A DNA stretch of 64,000 nucleotides from Paenibacillus sp. An7 (GTDB lineage Bacteria; Bacillota; Bacilli; Paenibacillales; Paenibacillaceae): positions 204,055 through 268,054 of the forward strand of contig NZ_WTWX01000001.1 of assembly GCF_009870785.1 (NCBI RefSeq), in the 5' to 3' direction. The position numbers were made by a program, and so were the translations under genes. Positions within the stretch are counted from its first letter, which is position 1, and each line of letters begins with the position of its first letter. This document shows, piece after piece, positions 18,169 through 26,095 of this stretch. Below the pieces are notes generated by a model. It worked only from the letters and a program-made list of their open reading frames with translations. It made no database searches and had not been told where the DNA came from.

Positions 18169-18534
18169 TTAAGAAGTAATTGTAAACTGATCAATATAAG
18201 TCATTTCCGATTGAAGAACACGCTGAATAATTTCGCCAGCTGAATCGATCCCATATACGTGTGTTATGGTGCTCGTTGCACTAAAAAAATTACTTTGTAC
18301 TTCATAATATCCTGCGTCTGAAAGTGCGTAGAGTAATGTTTTTGTCATGAGCGGTTGAACTTGAATTAAATTAATACCAATTGGTGTTCGGCTGGTTAAA
18401 GTTACATTCCACTTGAAAACTTGTATTTCAATATTAGAAGGGATATAAGGGGAATCATTTAAACAAGTAACTAAGATCTGCGTTGATCCACTTACACCTG
18501 AAGAATTATAGATTAAACCCGTAGAATATGGCAT
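18169..18534 (-). CDS. Small hypothetical protein paired with the beta-propeller gene
   Basis: A 121-residue protein I do not recognise. It has no signal peptide or membrane segment and is rich in Thr, Ser, Ile and Val (for example LTSRTPIGINLIQVQPLMTK), which suggests an all-beta fold. AGGTGAG and AAGGGGG stand upstream of the ATG. It is followed after 19 bp by the BNR propeller gene and is probably its co-transcribed partner. The 200 bp upstream contain CATAAATTA (18582-18590, minus strand), a possible sporulation-sigma -10, but no matching -35 was found. Confidence 0.6.
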   Translation of the reverse strand: MPYSTGLIYNSSGVSGSTQILVTCLNDSPYIPSNIEIQVFKWNVTLTSRTPIGINLIQVQPLMTKTLLYALSDAGYYEVQSNFFSATSTITHVYGIDSAGEIIQRVLQSEMTYIDQFTITS

Positions 18535-18684
18535 AAGTCTCCCCCTTTCAACTCACCTCTTATTGATGAATGGTATTAATCTAATTTATGATGATAGGTT
18601 ACGAATGCCACGGCTGTCTTATCGTAGAAGAATTCTTTATTCTCGATAAATAGACAGCGATTAATAATCATATGATCTGACTCC

Positions 18685-18720
18685 ATTAAAAAAGAATCCC
18701 CATCCTAATGATGGAGATTC
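18685..18720 (-). terminator. Terminator of the aldehyde dehydrogenase gene
   Basis: On the minus strand GAATCTCCATC pairs with GATGGGGATTC (18694-18704/18710-18720) and TTTTTTAA follows. Confidence 0.85.
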
Positions 18721-18743
18721 TCTATATCCGCTTATCTTCTGTT

Positions 18744-20048
18744 TTACTCAGCTTTGCGTTTCAAAACACTTTTATGATGCGTGAATGTATCAAAACTTGC
18801 TTTACCATGATACGATCCCATACCACTTTCACCCACACCGCCAAAAGGCAGATAAGGCGAAGTTAAGTGTGCAAGTGTTTCATTGATGCAGCCGCCGCCG
18901 AAAGAGACCCGGCTCAACAACTCATCTTGTACATCTTTACTTTCAGAGAAAACGTAGAAAGCTAATGGTTTTGGACGATTCGTAATTTCTTCAATAATCT
19001 CGTTCAAATCATCATATACGATTACAGGAAGAATCGGACCAAAGATTTCTTCTTGCATGACCGGATCATTCCAAGAAATCTGATCAAGGATTGTTGGCTC
19101 AATGAACTGTCTAGAAGCATCTGTTTTACCGCCAAAATACGGATTCCCATTGTCTAAGAAAGCTCTTAGTCGATTAAATTGTTTTTCATTTATAATTTTA
19201 GGGAAATCAGGGTTTTTGGAAATATCTTCTCCATATAATCCATGAATTGCTTCTTTAAGTTTGCTAAGAAACTGATCTTTTACATCACGATGTATCAGCA
19301 GATAGTCTGGAGCAACACAAGTTTGGCCTGCATTTAGAAACTTCCCTCTAGCGATCCGCTTCGCAGCAGTATCAAGATCAGCATCACTATGCACGATACA
19401 AGGACTCTTACCGCCGAGTTCCAAAGTAACCGGAGTTAAATGTTTGGAGGCAGCTTCCATTACTACTTTTCCGACATTTGTGCTTCCTGTAAAGAAGATA
19501 TAATCAAATTTTTCTTTTAGAAGAGCAGTGCTCGTTTCGACTTCACCCTCTACAACGGCAATATATTCTTCGGGGAAGTTATCACTTATCATTTTAGTAA
19601 TGATACTTGATGTAGCTGGAGTAAATTCTGATGGTTTCAGTACTGCACAGTTACCGCCGGCAATAGCTCCTACAAGAGGAGAGACAGCCAACTGGAACGG
19701 ATAGTTCCATGGGGCAATAATCAAAGCATCACCGTATGGCTCTGGGTAGATTACGCTCGAAGCATCTGTAATATAAGCAGGCGTTTCTACATTTTTAGGT
19801 TCCATCCATGCTTTTAAGTTCTCTAAAGAATAGTTAATTTCCTCAAGTACCAGTTTAATTTCCGAAGCATATCCTTCAGCCTCCGACTTATTCAAGTCTT
19901 TTCTGAGCGCTGCAAGAATTTCTTTTTCATTTGTAAGAATTGCTTTTTTTAATGTATCTAATGAATCCATTCGATATTGAATAGGTTTCGTTACACCTGT
20001 TTTGAAGAATGTCCGCTGTCTTTTTGCCAAATTCTCGTAATTTTCCAT
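18744..20048 (-). CDS. Aldehyde dehydrogenase, class 3-like short form (YwdH type)
   Basis: A 434-residue NAD(P)-dependent dehydrogenase of the compact class 3/fatty-aldehyde type, shorter than the usual 480-500 residues. Motifs: IIAPWNYPFQLAVSPLVGA, FTGSTNVGKVVMEAASKHL, the Glu in TLELGGKSP, and the catalytic Cys in NAGQTCVAPDYLL. The C-terminal PYLPFGGVGESGMGSYHGK is typical of this class. No membrane anchor is seen. It follows the MDR reductase gene by 40 bp on the same strand, so the pair could act on reactive carbonyls: one reducing, one oxidising. GAGGAGAATG precedes the ATG. Confidence 0.88.
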   Translation of the reverse strand: MENYENLAKRQRTFFKTGVTKPIQYRMDSLDTLKKAILTNEKEILAALRKDLNKSEAEGYASEIKLVLEEINYSLENLKAWMEPKNVETPAYITDASSVIYPEPYGDALIIAPWNYPFQLAVSPLVGAIAGGNCAVLKPSEFTPATSSIITKMISDNFPEEYIAVVEGEVETSTALLKEKFDYIFFTGSTNVGKVVMEAASKHLTPVTLELGGKSPCIVHSDADLDTAAKRIARGKFLNAGQTCVAPDYLLIHRDVKDQFLSKLKEAIHGLYGEDISKNPDFPKIINEKQFNRLRAFLDNGNPYFGGKTDASRQFIEPTILDQISWNDPVMQEEIFGPILPVIVYDDLNEIIEEITNRPKPLAFYVFSESKDVQDELLSRVSFGGGCINETLAHLTSPYLPFGGVGESGMGSYHGKASFDTFTHHKSVLKRKAE

Positions 20049-20088
20049 GATTCACATTCTCCTCTGTATGTTAGTCTAATTCGTATTT

Positions 20089-21105
20089 TTACTCGCTAAC
20101 TTTAACGAGCATCTTACCTAGGTTCGCACCTTTAAATATTTGAAGGAAGGCCTCAACAACGTTATCAAAACCATCAACCACGGTTTCTTCATATTTTAAT
20201 TTTCCTTCAGACAGCCATTTGCCAAGCTCTTGAAGTCCTTCTGACTGACGATCTGCATAATCACTAAGTACAAATCCTTTGAGTAAAGAACGAGTCTTAA
20301 TCATTTGACTTTGGATACGAGGTCCTACATCTTCATCCGTACTGTTGTAAGAAGATATTGCGCCGCACACCGGAATACGTGCATGATCATTCAGCAAGCT
20401 CATTACTGCATCTGAGATCGGACCACCTACGTTATCAAAATAGACATCAACACCACTTGGACATGCTTTTTCCAAATCCTGTTTGATATTTTCTGTTGTT
20501 TTATAATTAATAGCTGCATCAAAGTTCAGCTCTTGCATTAAGTAGTTGCATTTTTCATCCGTACCGGCAATACCAACTACACGTGCACCTTTGATTTTAG
20601 CGATCTGACCCACGAACATGCCTACTGAACCCGCTGCACCTGAGACAACCACGGTTTCTCCTTCTTTAGGTTGGCCAATATCAAGTAATCCAAAGTATGC
20701 AGTAAGTCCTGTTAGACCGAGAACACTCAGATAAGCAGATACAGGGGCGATTGACTCATCAATCTTGGTAACTTTGTTATCATCTACTGTATTGAAGAGT
20801 TGCCAGCCCAGCATACCGATTACTTTATCCCCAACTTTGTATTTATCTGATTTCGATTCTACGATCTCTCCTACAGCTCCACCTTTAATTACCTCATTTA
20901 ATTGATAAGGGGGAACATACGACTTCGAATCGTTCATTCTGCCCCGCATATAAGGATCTACCGATAAATATAAAGTTTTTACAACAACTTGTCCCTCTTG
21001 AGGCTGCTCTACTTCTACGTCTTTAAATTCAAAATCACTCGGAGTAGGCAATCCTTCCGGACGCTTTATGAGTAGTACTTGTTTATTCTTTGTTGTCTGA
21101 TTCAT
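20089..21105 (-). CDS. NADPH-dependent MDR oxidoreductase, zinc-free (alkenal/curcumin-reductase type)
   Basis: A 338-residue medium-chain reductase of the leukotriene-B4 dehydrogenase group (YfmJ/CurA-like), which reduces the C=C bond of alpha,beta-unsaturated carbonyls. The N-terminal LSVDPYMRGRMND is the group signature; VSGAAGSVGMFVGQIAK is the NADPH loop, and VDVYFDNVGGPISDAVM follows. The Cys/His ligands for catalytic zinc are absent. GGAGACGTGATC precedes the ATG. It is likely co-transcribed with the aldehyde dehydrogenase downstream. The ArsR-type regulator upstream is cut off by its own terminator, so this pair should have a promoter in 21106-21237. Confidence 0.88.
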   Translation of the reverse strand: MNQTTKNKQVLLIKRPEGLPTPSDFEFKDVEVEQPQEGQVVVKTLYLSVDPYMRGRMNDSKSYVPPYQLNEVIKGGAVGEIVESKSDKYKVGDKVIGMLGWQLFNTVDDNKVTKIDESIAPVSAYLSVLGLTGLTAYFGLLDIGQPKEGETVVVSGAAGSVGMFVGQIAKIKGARVVGIAGTDEKCNYLMQELNFDAAINYKTTENIKQDLEKACPSGVDVYFDNVGGPISDAVMSLLNDHARIPVCGAISSYNSTDEDVGPRIQSQMIKTRSLLKGFVLSDYADRQSEGLQELGKWLSEGKLKYEETVVDGFDNVVEAFLQIFKGANLGKMLVKVSE

Positions 21106-21237
21106 ATGATCACGTCTCCATTACTACGTAAATTTTTAAGTTTCACACTTACTTATTACCCGTCCGATCAGAAATCTAACGGTTCATGATGATTGGCACT
21201 CTTAATTCGATAGTTTTAAAACTTTCAAATTATTATC

Positions 21238-21288
21238 AAAAAATGATGGGTTTCTGGACATTCGAGTTACAAACTGTCCAAGAAACCC
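21238..21288 (-). terminator. Terminator overlapping the 3' end of the ArsR-type gene
   Basis: On the minus strand GGGTTTCTTGGACA pairs with TGTCCAGAAACCC (21275-21288/21248-21260; one bulged base), then ATCATTTTTT. The stop codon of the ArsR gene lies in the loop. Confidence 0.75.
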
Positions 21289-21647
21289 GGTAAAAATTCA
21301 GTAAATGTATCTTCTCGCAGACTGCTGCACTTATTCTGACCCATGCGTGTCACGCTGACTAAATCAGCTTCGTACAAAATCTTAAGGTGATAGGATACGT
21401 TTGACTTATCCATTCCCATCGATTCACCAATCGTACCACAAGTGTTGCTGTCCCGGTGGTGATAAAGATATCGAATCATTTCTATACGTTTTATCTCTGA
21501 CAATGCTTTGAAAATTTTAACCCGTTTTACATCATTTATTGAAGAGTATTGTTTGATCATCATAGAACTATTGTATTGTTCTCTTTTCTTAAAGTCAAAT
21601 CTATTGAATAATACAGCTTTAAATACCGCGTTACCGCAACTTCTCAT
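21267..21647 (-). CDS. ArsR-type winged-helix regulator
   Basis: A small regulator of up to 126 residues. The segment IFKALSEIKRIEMIRYLYHH starts the winged helix, and SMGMDKSNVSYHLKILYEADLVSVTRMGQ is the recognition helix and wing of the ArsR family. One Cys (SNTCGTIG) lies in the helix before the recognition helix, but no complete CxC metal site is seen. The start is uncertain: the ATG at 21647 is 8 bp after the larC2 stop and has no ribosome binding site, and the alternative ATG at 21563, which removes 28 residues outside the domain, has none either. It may be coupled to larC2 translation and could belong to the lar operon. Confidence 0.7.
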   Translation of the reverse strand: MRSCGNAVFKAVLFNRFDFKKREQYNSSMMIKQYSSINDVKRVKIFKALSEIKRIEMIRYLYHHRDSNTCGTIGESMGMDKSNVSYHLKILYEADLVSVTRMGQNKCSSLREDTFTEFLPGFLDSL

Positions 21648-21654
21648 TTAAAGT

Positions 21655-22125
21655 TTACGCATTCGCGCTTTTCCGAATCTGGTCATATACCTTTTTTAAA
21701 GGGATTCCATGGGAAAGTGCCATCTGTTTGCATTCTTCATATTCTGGAGCCCACTCAACCACTTGTCCTGCATAGATTCCCTTCTTCACCGTCACATTCC
21801 CCCACTCCGTTTCCACTTGTTCAAATATTCGTTCCAAACGGTGAACAGTTAATGGATAATAACGAATTCCGAGAGTCGTTGTTTCTGTAAAAAGGATTTC
21901 TTTCATTTTCTCTATTTTAGCAGTAGAACACAGCAATTGCAGTAAGGTCCCTGGTCTGTTTTTCTTCATATAGATCGGTGTATAAAATACATCATTGGCC
22001 CCATTTTCGAATAGTAAGTCCATAACATATCCAAGCCATTCTCCGGGAATATCGTCTAGATTCACTTCCATTTTGACCATTTCCATATCTACATGTTCAT
22101 GACTCGGAGGAAGGTGAGATTGCAT
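21655..22125 (-). CDS. larC2: LarC2, C-terminal part of the nickel-pincer cofactor cyclometallase
   Basis: This part of LarC inserts nickel into the pincer cofactor (CTP-dependent in LarC). The 156-residue product carries VKMEVNLDDIPGEWLGYVMD and FYTPIYMKKNRPGTLLQLLC, the standard C-terminal half of LarC/DUF111. The frame is +1 relative to larC1. In Lactobacillus plantarum a full LarC is made by ribosomal frameshifting. Here the ATG at 22125 has its own GAGAGGAG site 7 bp upstream, and larC1 stops at 22148, so separate translation looks more likely than a shift. The frame is also open upstream to 22218, but that stretch overlaps real LarC1 coding sequence. Confidence 0.88.
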   Translation of the reverse strand: MQSHLPPSHEHVDMEMVKMEVNLDDIPGEWLGYVMDLLFENGANDVFYTPIYMKKNRPGTLLQLLCSTAKIEKMKEILFTETTTLGIRYYPLTVHRLERIFEQVETEWGNVTVKKGIYAGQVVEWAPEYEECKQMALSHGIPLKKVYDQIRKSANA

Positions 22126-22147
22126 CGTCCTGCTCCTCTCTGTTTCT

Positions 22148-22930
22148 CTATTCACCAATGATAACCCGAAGGGCATTAGGATGATCTGGGAATGTTTTTG
22201 TTCCTGCTCCATAGCCAATCGTATGAATTCTCATGGAGGGAATGGACCCAAACTCCTCTACTAAGACTGCAATGAGCGCGGCACCCGTTGGTGTTGTCAG
22301 TTCACATCTAATTTCAGAGCGCTCTATAGGAATACCACGTAACATTTCTAGTGTTGCGGGTGCGGGCACAGGATATATTCCATGATCAATACGGATTTTC
22401 CCTTTACCGACTGGGATCGGCGACGATATGACAGCTTCAATTCCTAACTGATGGAACGCAATAGCGGCACCTACAATATCGATAATAGAGTCAACCGCGC
22501 CCACTTCATGAAAATGTACCTGTTCCAGTGGAACTCCATGTATTTCCCCTTCTGCTTCCCCGATTTTTTTGAAAATTTGCAATGCTGTATTTTCCACTTG
22601 TTCTGAAAAGCCAGCCGCTTCAATTAATCGAACAATGTCTTTATACGAACGATGATCATGATGGTGATGATCATGTCCATGTTTATGAGTATGGTCGTGC
22701 TCGTGCGTATGTACATGCGAGTGATTATCTTTCTGCAAAATCACATCAAATTTGGTGCATGTGATACCATTTTTCAAAACCTTTTCCCATCTCAACTCAT
22801 ACTCATCTTCAATTCGAAGTTTGCTTAGTTCTTCTCTTAAATGAACCGGATCTGCCCCGGCATCAAGCAATGCGCCAATGAACATATCTCCGCTAATCCC
22901 AGAGAAACAATCGAGATATAGTGTTTTCAA
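22148..22930 (-). CDS. larC1: LarC1, N-terminal part of the nickel-pincer cofactor cyclometallase
   Basis: A 260-residue protein with the LarC start LYLDCFSGISGDMFIGALLD, then VHFHEVGAVDSIIDIVGAA, TPTGAALIAVL and the end GYGAGTKTFPDHPNALRV. Residues about 69-93 form a His-rich stretch (13 His in about 25 residues) that probably stores or delivers nickel. The start is TTG with GAAGGGA located in the last codons of larB (the larB stop is 3 bp away), so translation is coupled. It ends in TAG just before the ribosome binding site of larC2. Together the two products cover a complete LarC. Confidence 0.9.
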   Translation of the reverse strand: MKTLYLDCFSGISGDMFIGALLDAGADPVHLREELSKLRIEDEYELRWEKVLKNGITCTKFDVILQKDNHSHVHTHEHDHTHKHGHDHHHHDHRSYKDIVRLIEAAGFSEQVENTALQIFKKIGEAEGEIHGVPLEQVHFHEVGAVDSIIDIVGAAIAFHQLGIEAVISSPIPVGKGKIRIDHGIYPVPAPATLEMLRGIPIERSEIRCELTTPTGAALIAVLVEEFGSIPSMRIHTIGYGAGTKTFPDHPNALRVIIGE

Positions 22931-22933
22931 TAG

Positions 22934-23680
22934 TTACAATCCCTTCTGAATCAGCTTATGAATGAGTGCAGCATTATACCCGCCGCCAAATCCGTTATCA
23001 ATATTGACAACACTGATGCCTGAAGCACAAGAATTTAGCATCGTAAGCAGTGCTGACAAGCCGTTAAAGTTTGCTCCATAGCCGATACTGGTTGGGACCG
23101 CAATGACGGGATGAGCAACTAAGCCGCCTACCACGCTTGGCAAAGCTCCTTCCATACCAGCCACAACAACCGAAACAACCGCATTTTGGATTTCTTCCGC
23201 ATGGTGCAGTAGACGGTGAATGCCTGCGACACCCACATCATAGATCCGGTGGACACTGCTTCCGAGGACTTCGGCCGTAACGGCTGCTTCTTCCGCTACA
23301 CGAATATCCGAGGTGCCGGCAGCAATCACAGCAATATATCCAGGCAGGTTACTAGGAGTCTCTTCCTTTTTCCAATACAGAATCCTTGCAACATCGTTAT
23401 ATATGAAATCAGGCAGAACGTTCTGAACTTCTTCCGCCTTATCCAACGTTACTCTTGTGACAAGTACCTGATTGTTCTGCGCACGTAGAGACTGGACAAT
23501 GGAAATAATATGTTCCGATGTTTTGCCTTCACCATAGACAATTTCTGGAAATCCTTGACGTTTTTTTCGATGATGATCCACCTTTGCGAAGCCCAAGTCT
23601 TCAAAAGCAGCGAAGTACTCCTTAGCTTCATCCACACTTAGTTCTCCATTTTTCACTTGATTTAGTATGTTTTCCAGCAT
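22934..23680 (-). CDS. larB: LarB, pyridinium biscarboxylate synthase of pincer-cofactor synthesis
   Basis: LarB carboxylates and hydrolyses nicotinic acid adenine dinucleotide, the first step of nickel-pincer nucleotide synthesis. The C-terminal half is PurE-like: IAAGTSDIRVAEEAAVTAEV, YDVGVAGIHRLLHH, VVVAGMEGALPSVVGGLVAHPVI and PTSIGYGANFNGLSALL. The N-terminal part has the usual FPEIVYGEGK. The ATG at 23680 is chosen: AGAGGTG lies 8 bp upstream, whereas the longer frame begins with a GTG inside that site. It follows larE by 94 bp and is coupled to larC1. Confidence 0.93.
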   Translation of the reverse strand: MLENILNQVKNGELSVDEAKEYFAAFEDLGFAKVDHHRKKRQGFPEIVYGEGKTSEHIISIVQSLRAQNNQVLVTRVTLDKAEEVQNVLPDFIYNDVARILYWKKEETPSNLPGYIAVIAAGTSDIRVAEEAAVTAEVLGSSVHRIYDVGVAGIHRLLHHAEEIQNAVVSVVVAGMEGALPSVVGGLVAHPVIAVPTSIGYGANFNGLSALLTMLNSCASGISVVNIDNGFGGGYNAALIHKLIQKGL

Positions 23681-23774
23681 CTCATGCACCTCTTTACTTC
23701 GCTTCTTGCATTAGAATAGGTATAAAAAAATAGTAGAATGTCTCGTTTGTAATGATTGATCTTTTCTTACTACA

Positions 23775-24623
23775 CTACATTGGAAGAACTTTATTCATGC
23801 TACCGCTGTGGTAACCAAGCAAATCCATCGTAACGTACTTATATCCATAGTTTTGAAGTTCTTGTACGATAGTAGAGTGATGTTCTAATACAATTTTCAT
23901 ATCTTGCGGTTCCACTTCAATTCTTGCAATCTCCTGATGGGTTCGAACGCGAACCTGGCGAATTCCGAGTGATTTTAAGTAAGCCTCCGCTCGTTCTACT
24001 TTTTTAAGCTTCTCATTCGTAATATGCTCCCCATAAGCAATCCTAGAGGATAGACACGCAAAGGAAGGCTTATCCCATGTAGGTAAATTACGTTCTTTCG
24101 AAAGTTCTCTAATCTCTTGTTTGTATAGTCCTGCTTCAAGCAGAGGACCGCGAATCCCTCTTTCTTTTGCTGCTTGCATTCCTGGTCGAAATTCGTTCAT
24201 ATCGTCAGCAATGACACCGTATACAATATTCTGAAATGACATCCGCTCAAGTACAGGGATGAGGTGGTCAAACAAGCTGCTTTTACAAAAATAACAGCGG
24301 TTCTTATTGTTTTCTGCATACCCTGGAATGGCAAGTTCCGAAGTCTCGATTACCTGATGGTTTACACCGATCTGCATTGCCAGTTCCTTCGCTTCTTCCA
24401 ATTCACTTGATGGGTAGGTCTCTGAATCTGCAGTAACCGCCAGAACTTGATCCGCTCCTAAGGTATCGACAGCAACTTTTAGAAGAAAGGTACTGTCAAC
24501 CCCGCCGGAGAAGGCAACGACGACTGACTTCATTTCCAGAAGGATGGCTTGTAATTGGTTATATTTATTTTCAAGCAAGGCTATCCCCTCTGATTTTCCT
24601 GTAAGTTCATATAAATTCGTCAT
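23775..24623 (-). CDS. larE: LarE, ATP-dependent sulfur transferase, probably the iron-sulfur cluster type
   Basis: LarE adenylylates the pincer precursor and puts sulfur on its carboxylates. The PP-loop is AFSGGVDST (residues 38-45). C190 in PSFACLSSR matches the cysteine that L. plantarum LarE sacrifices. In addition RCYFC provides C110 and C113. Three cysteines in this arrangement are the hallmark of LarE forms that hold a [4Fe-4S] cluster and use it catalytically, so this enzyme is probably of that class (inference from motif). Length 282 is normal. GGAGGAGAAG precedes the ATG; the larA gene ends 15 bp upstream. Confidence 0.93.
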   Translation of the reverse strand: MTNLYELTGKSEGIALLENKYNQLQAILLEMKSVVVAFSGGVDSTFLLKVAVDTLGADQVLAVTADSETYPSSELEEAKELAMQIGVNHQVIETSELAIPGYAENNKNRCYFCKSSLFDHLIPVLERMSFQNIVYGVIADDMNEFRPGMQAAKERGIRGPLLEAGLYKQEIRELSKERNLPTWDKPSFACLSSRIAYGEHITNEKLKKVERAEAYLKSLGIRQVRVRTHQEIARIEVEPQDMKIVLEHHSTIVQELQNYGYKYVTMDLLGYHSGSMNKVLPM

Positions 24624-24638
24624 TCTTCTCCTCCTGGT

Positions 24639-25907
24639 TCAAAATAAGTTTCCTTCACTGTCAAAAGGAATATCATAGAGGTCCGATACCAGTTCCATCT
24701 GAGGATGCTGTTTCACTATTTCTAGTAAAGCCTCAGATACTTCGATCTCATTAAGTACAAGTGTATTTTTGATACGAACCATTTTTACTTGATGAAAATC
24801 CAGAATATTGCTTGTTTTAATCGCAGCCTGAATCGCTTCACGATCGTTAGGTAAAGTCGTTGCAATTTTGGTCGGAGCTACTACGGTAGACGTTAATCCA
24901 TTTGCATACATCGTTTCGAGATCCATCTTGTCTACGAGTCTTTGAGTTGTAAAATCCGCTGTTCCTACCCCATTCGCATTTCCTTCCGATTGTGAAGTCA
25001 AGTCAAGGACCACCATCTTATTCACGTCAGGTCCACCATGAGCGTACGGCGTAGGATATCGTCCTGTAATGTTTGGGTCCATTCCATCACCGCTTATGTT
25101 TTTGCCAATCTCATCAATAACCAGTACTTCTAATTGATCAAAGAACAGTTTAGGCAACATTTCCTTTGCTTTCATCTGTAATCCTGCTTCTTTCCCTTCA
25201 ATCTCATCGGGCGTGAGGGTCTCGATGACAGCTACTTTATCAAATGCGTTCTCAACGGTTGCTACTCCAAACAAAACTGGTCTTTTCTTCATTATCATTT
25301 TAGCCATAGCAGGCACATTCTCGGCCATATATTTAAATCCGAGCTGGTGACAAGCCTCAGCACCTTTTTGCTTACCAAGACCAATACTAATCATCTTCAT
25401 GATTCCGCTTTCAACCGGACCTCTAAAAGCAGTATGGGGCTTGATCCGGTTAATAACAACGATTCCGTCAGCATTAGCCGCATACTGATCTATATATACG
25501 GGTAAACCATTAGACAGCTCTCCAAGCTGAACGACTTCCATAGAGGAACGTATCTCACAATTCATGGTCTCTTCGGTTACCCCGAGATGTGCCAGTACTT
25601 CGCGTTGTCCTTCCGCTGTAGCGCCGCCATGGCTGCCCATACTTGGCACAATAAAGGGTTTCGCCCCGGCATCTTGCAGAAACCTAACCGTCACGTAAGT
25701 GATTTCGGCAAGTCTGTCGAGTCCTCTGCTGCCGACGGCGATCGCAATTTCCATTCCAGGCTTTATTTTGCTTAGGATTTTCTCACGGTCCAGCTTCTTT
25801 CTTAGTTCTGTGTCCAAGTCTTTGATCTGATTGTCATCAAACTCAACTTTTACTTTTGCCATTTTTGGAACCGGAATATCTTTTAAAAGTTCTTGTAAAA
25901 TCCCCAT
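24639..25907 (-). CDS. larA: LarA homologue, nickel-pincer-dependent 2-hydroxyacid racemase/epimerase of unknown substrate
   Basis: A 422-residue member of the lactate-racemase family. It has candidate cofactor ligands H93 (MGSHGGAT), H158 (RIKPHTAFRGP), K171 (SGIMKM) and H187 (EACHQLG). The central region differs from the classical lactate racemase, which has a GGRKA-type loop where this protein has GPVESGIMKM, so the substrate may not be lactate. AAAGGAG precedes the ATG. It heads the operon larA-larE-larB-larC1-larC2, which supplies the cofactor. No nickel transporter gene is nearby. A lactate permease lies 34 kb away and may be unrelated. Confidence 0.85.
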   Translation of the reverse strand: MGILQELLKDIPVPKMAKVKVEFDDNQIKDLDTELRKKLDREKILSKIKPGMEIAIAVGSRGLDRLAEITYVTVRFLQDAGAKPFIVPSMGSHGGATAEGQREVLAHLGVTEETMNCEIRSSMEVVQLGELSNGLPVYIDQYAANADGIVVINRIKPHTAFRGPVESGIMKMISIGLGKQKGAEACHQLGFKYMAENVPAMAKMIMKKRPVLFGVATVENAFDKVAVIETLTPDEIEGKEAGLQMKAKEMLPKLFFDQLEVLVIDEIGKNISGDGMDPNITGRYPTPYAHGGPDVNKMVVLDLTSQSEGNANGVGTADFTTQRLVDKMDLETMYANGLTSTVVAPTKIATTLPNDREAIQAAIKTSNILDFHQVKMVRIKNTLVLNEIEVSEALLEIVKQHPQMELVSDLYDIPFDSEGNLF

Positions 25908-26013
25908 ACTGCACTTCTCTCCTTTATCAGCTGCCTGTGGATGTCCTACTACCTAATAAATAACATTTTATACGTATTATTTCTACCATTATCTACTTTA
26001 TAGTTCAAGAAAC

Positions 26014-26055
26014 CAAAAAAACTCCAATGGCTAGAATCCATCTAACCATTGGAGT
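26014..26055 (-). terminator. Terminator of the MFS exporter gene
   Basis: ACTCCAATGG (26021-26030) pairs with CCATTGGAGT (26046-26055); on the minus strand TTTTTTTGG follows. The lar operon promoter must lie between here and 25908; no clear boxes were assigned. Confidence 0.9.
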
Positions 26056-26095
26056 GCAGTTCATGTTGCGGTATTTGCCTGAAGAGTCGGATTGT

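Noticed and set aside
18582..18590. CATAAATTA as a sigma-K/sigma-E promoter of the small propeller-partner gene
   Set aside because: The -10-like box fits, but no -35 element was found at the right distance, so it is not listed as a promoter.
22125..22218. Upstream extension of larC2 to 22218
   Set aside because: This stretch is real LarC1 coding sequence in another frame; the ATG at 22125 has the only good ribosome binding site.
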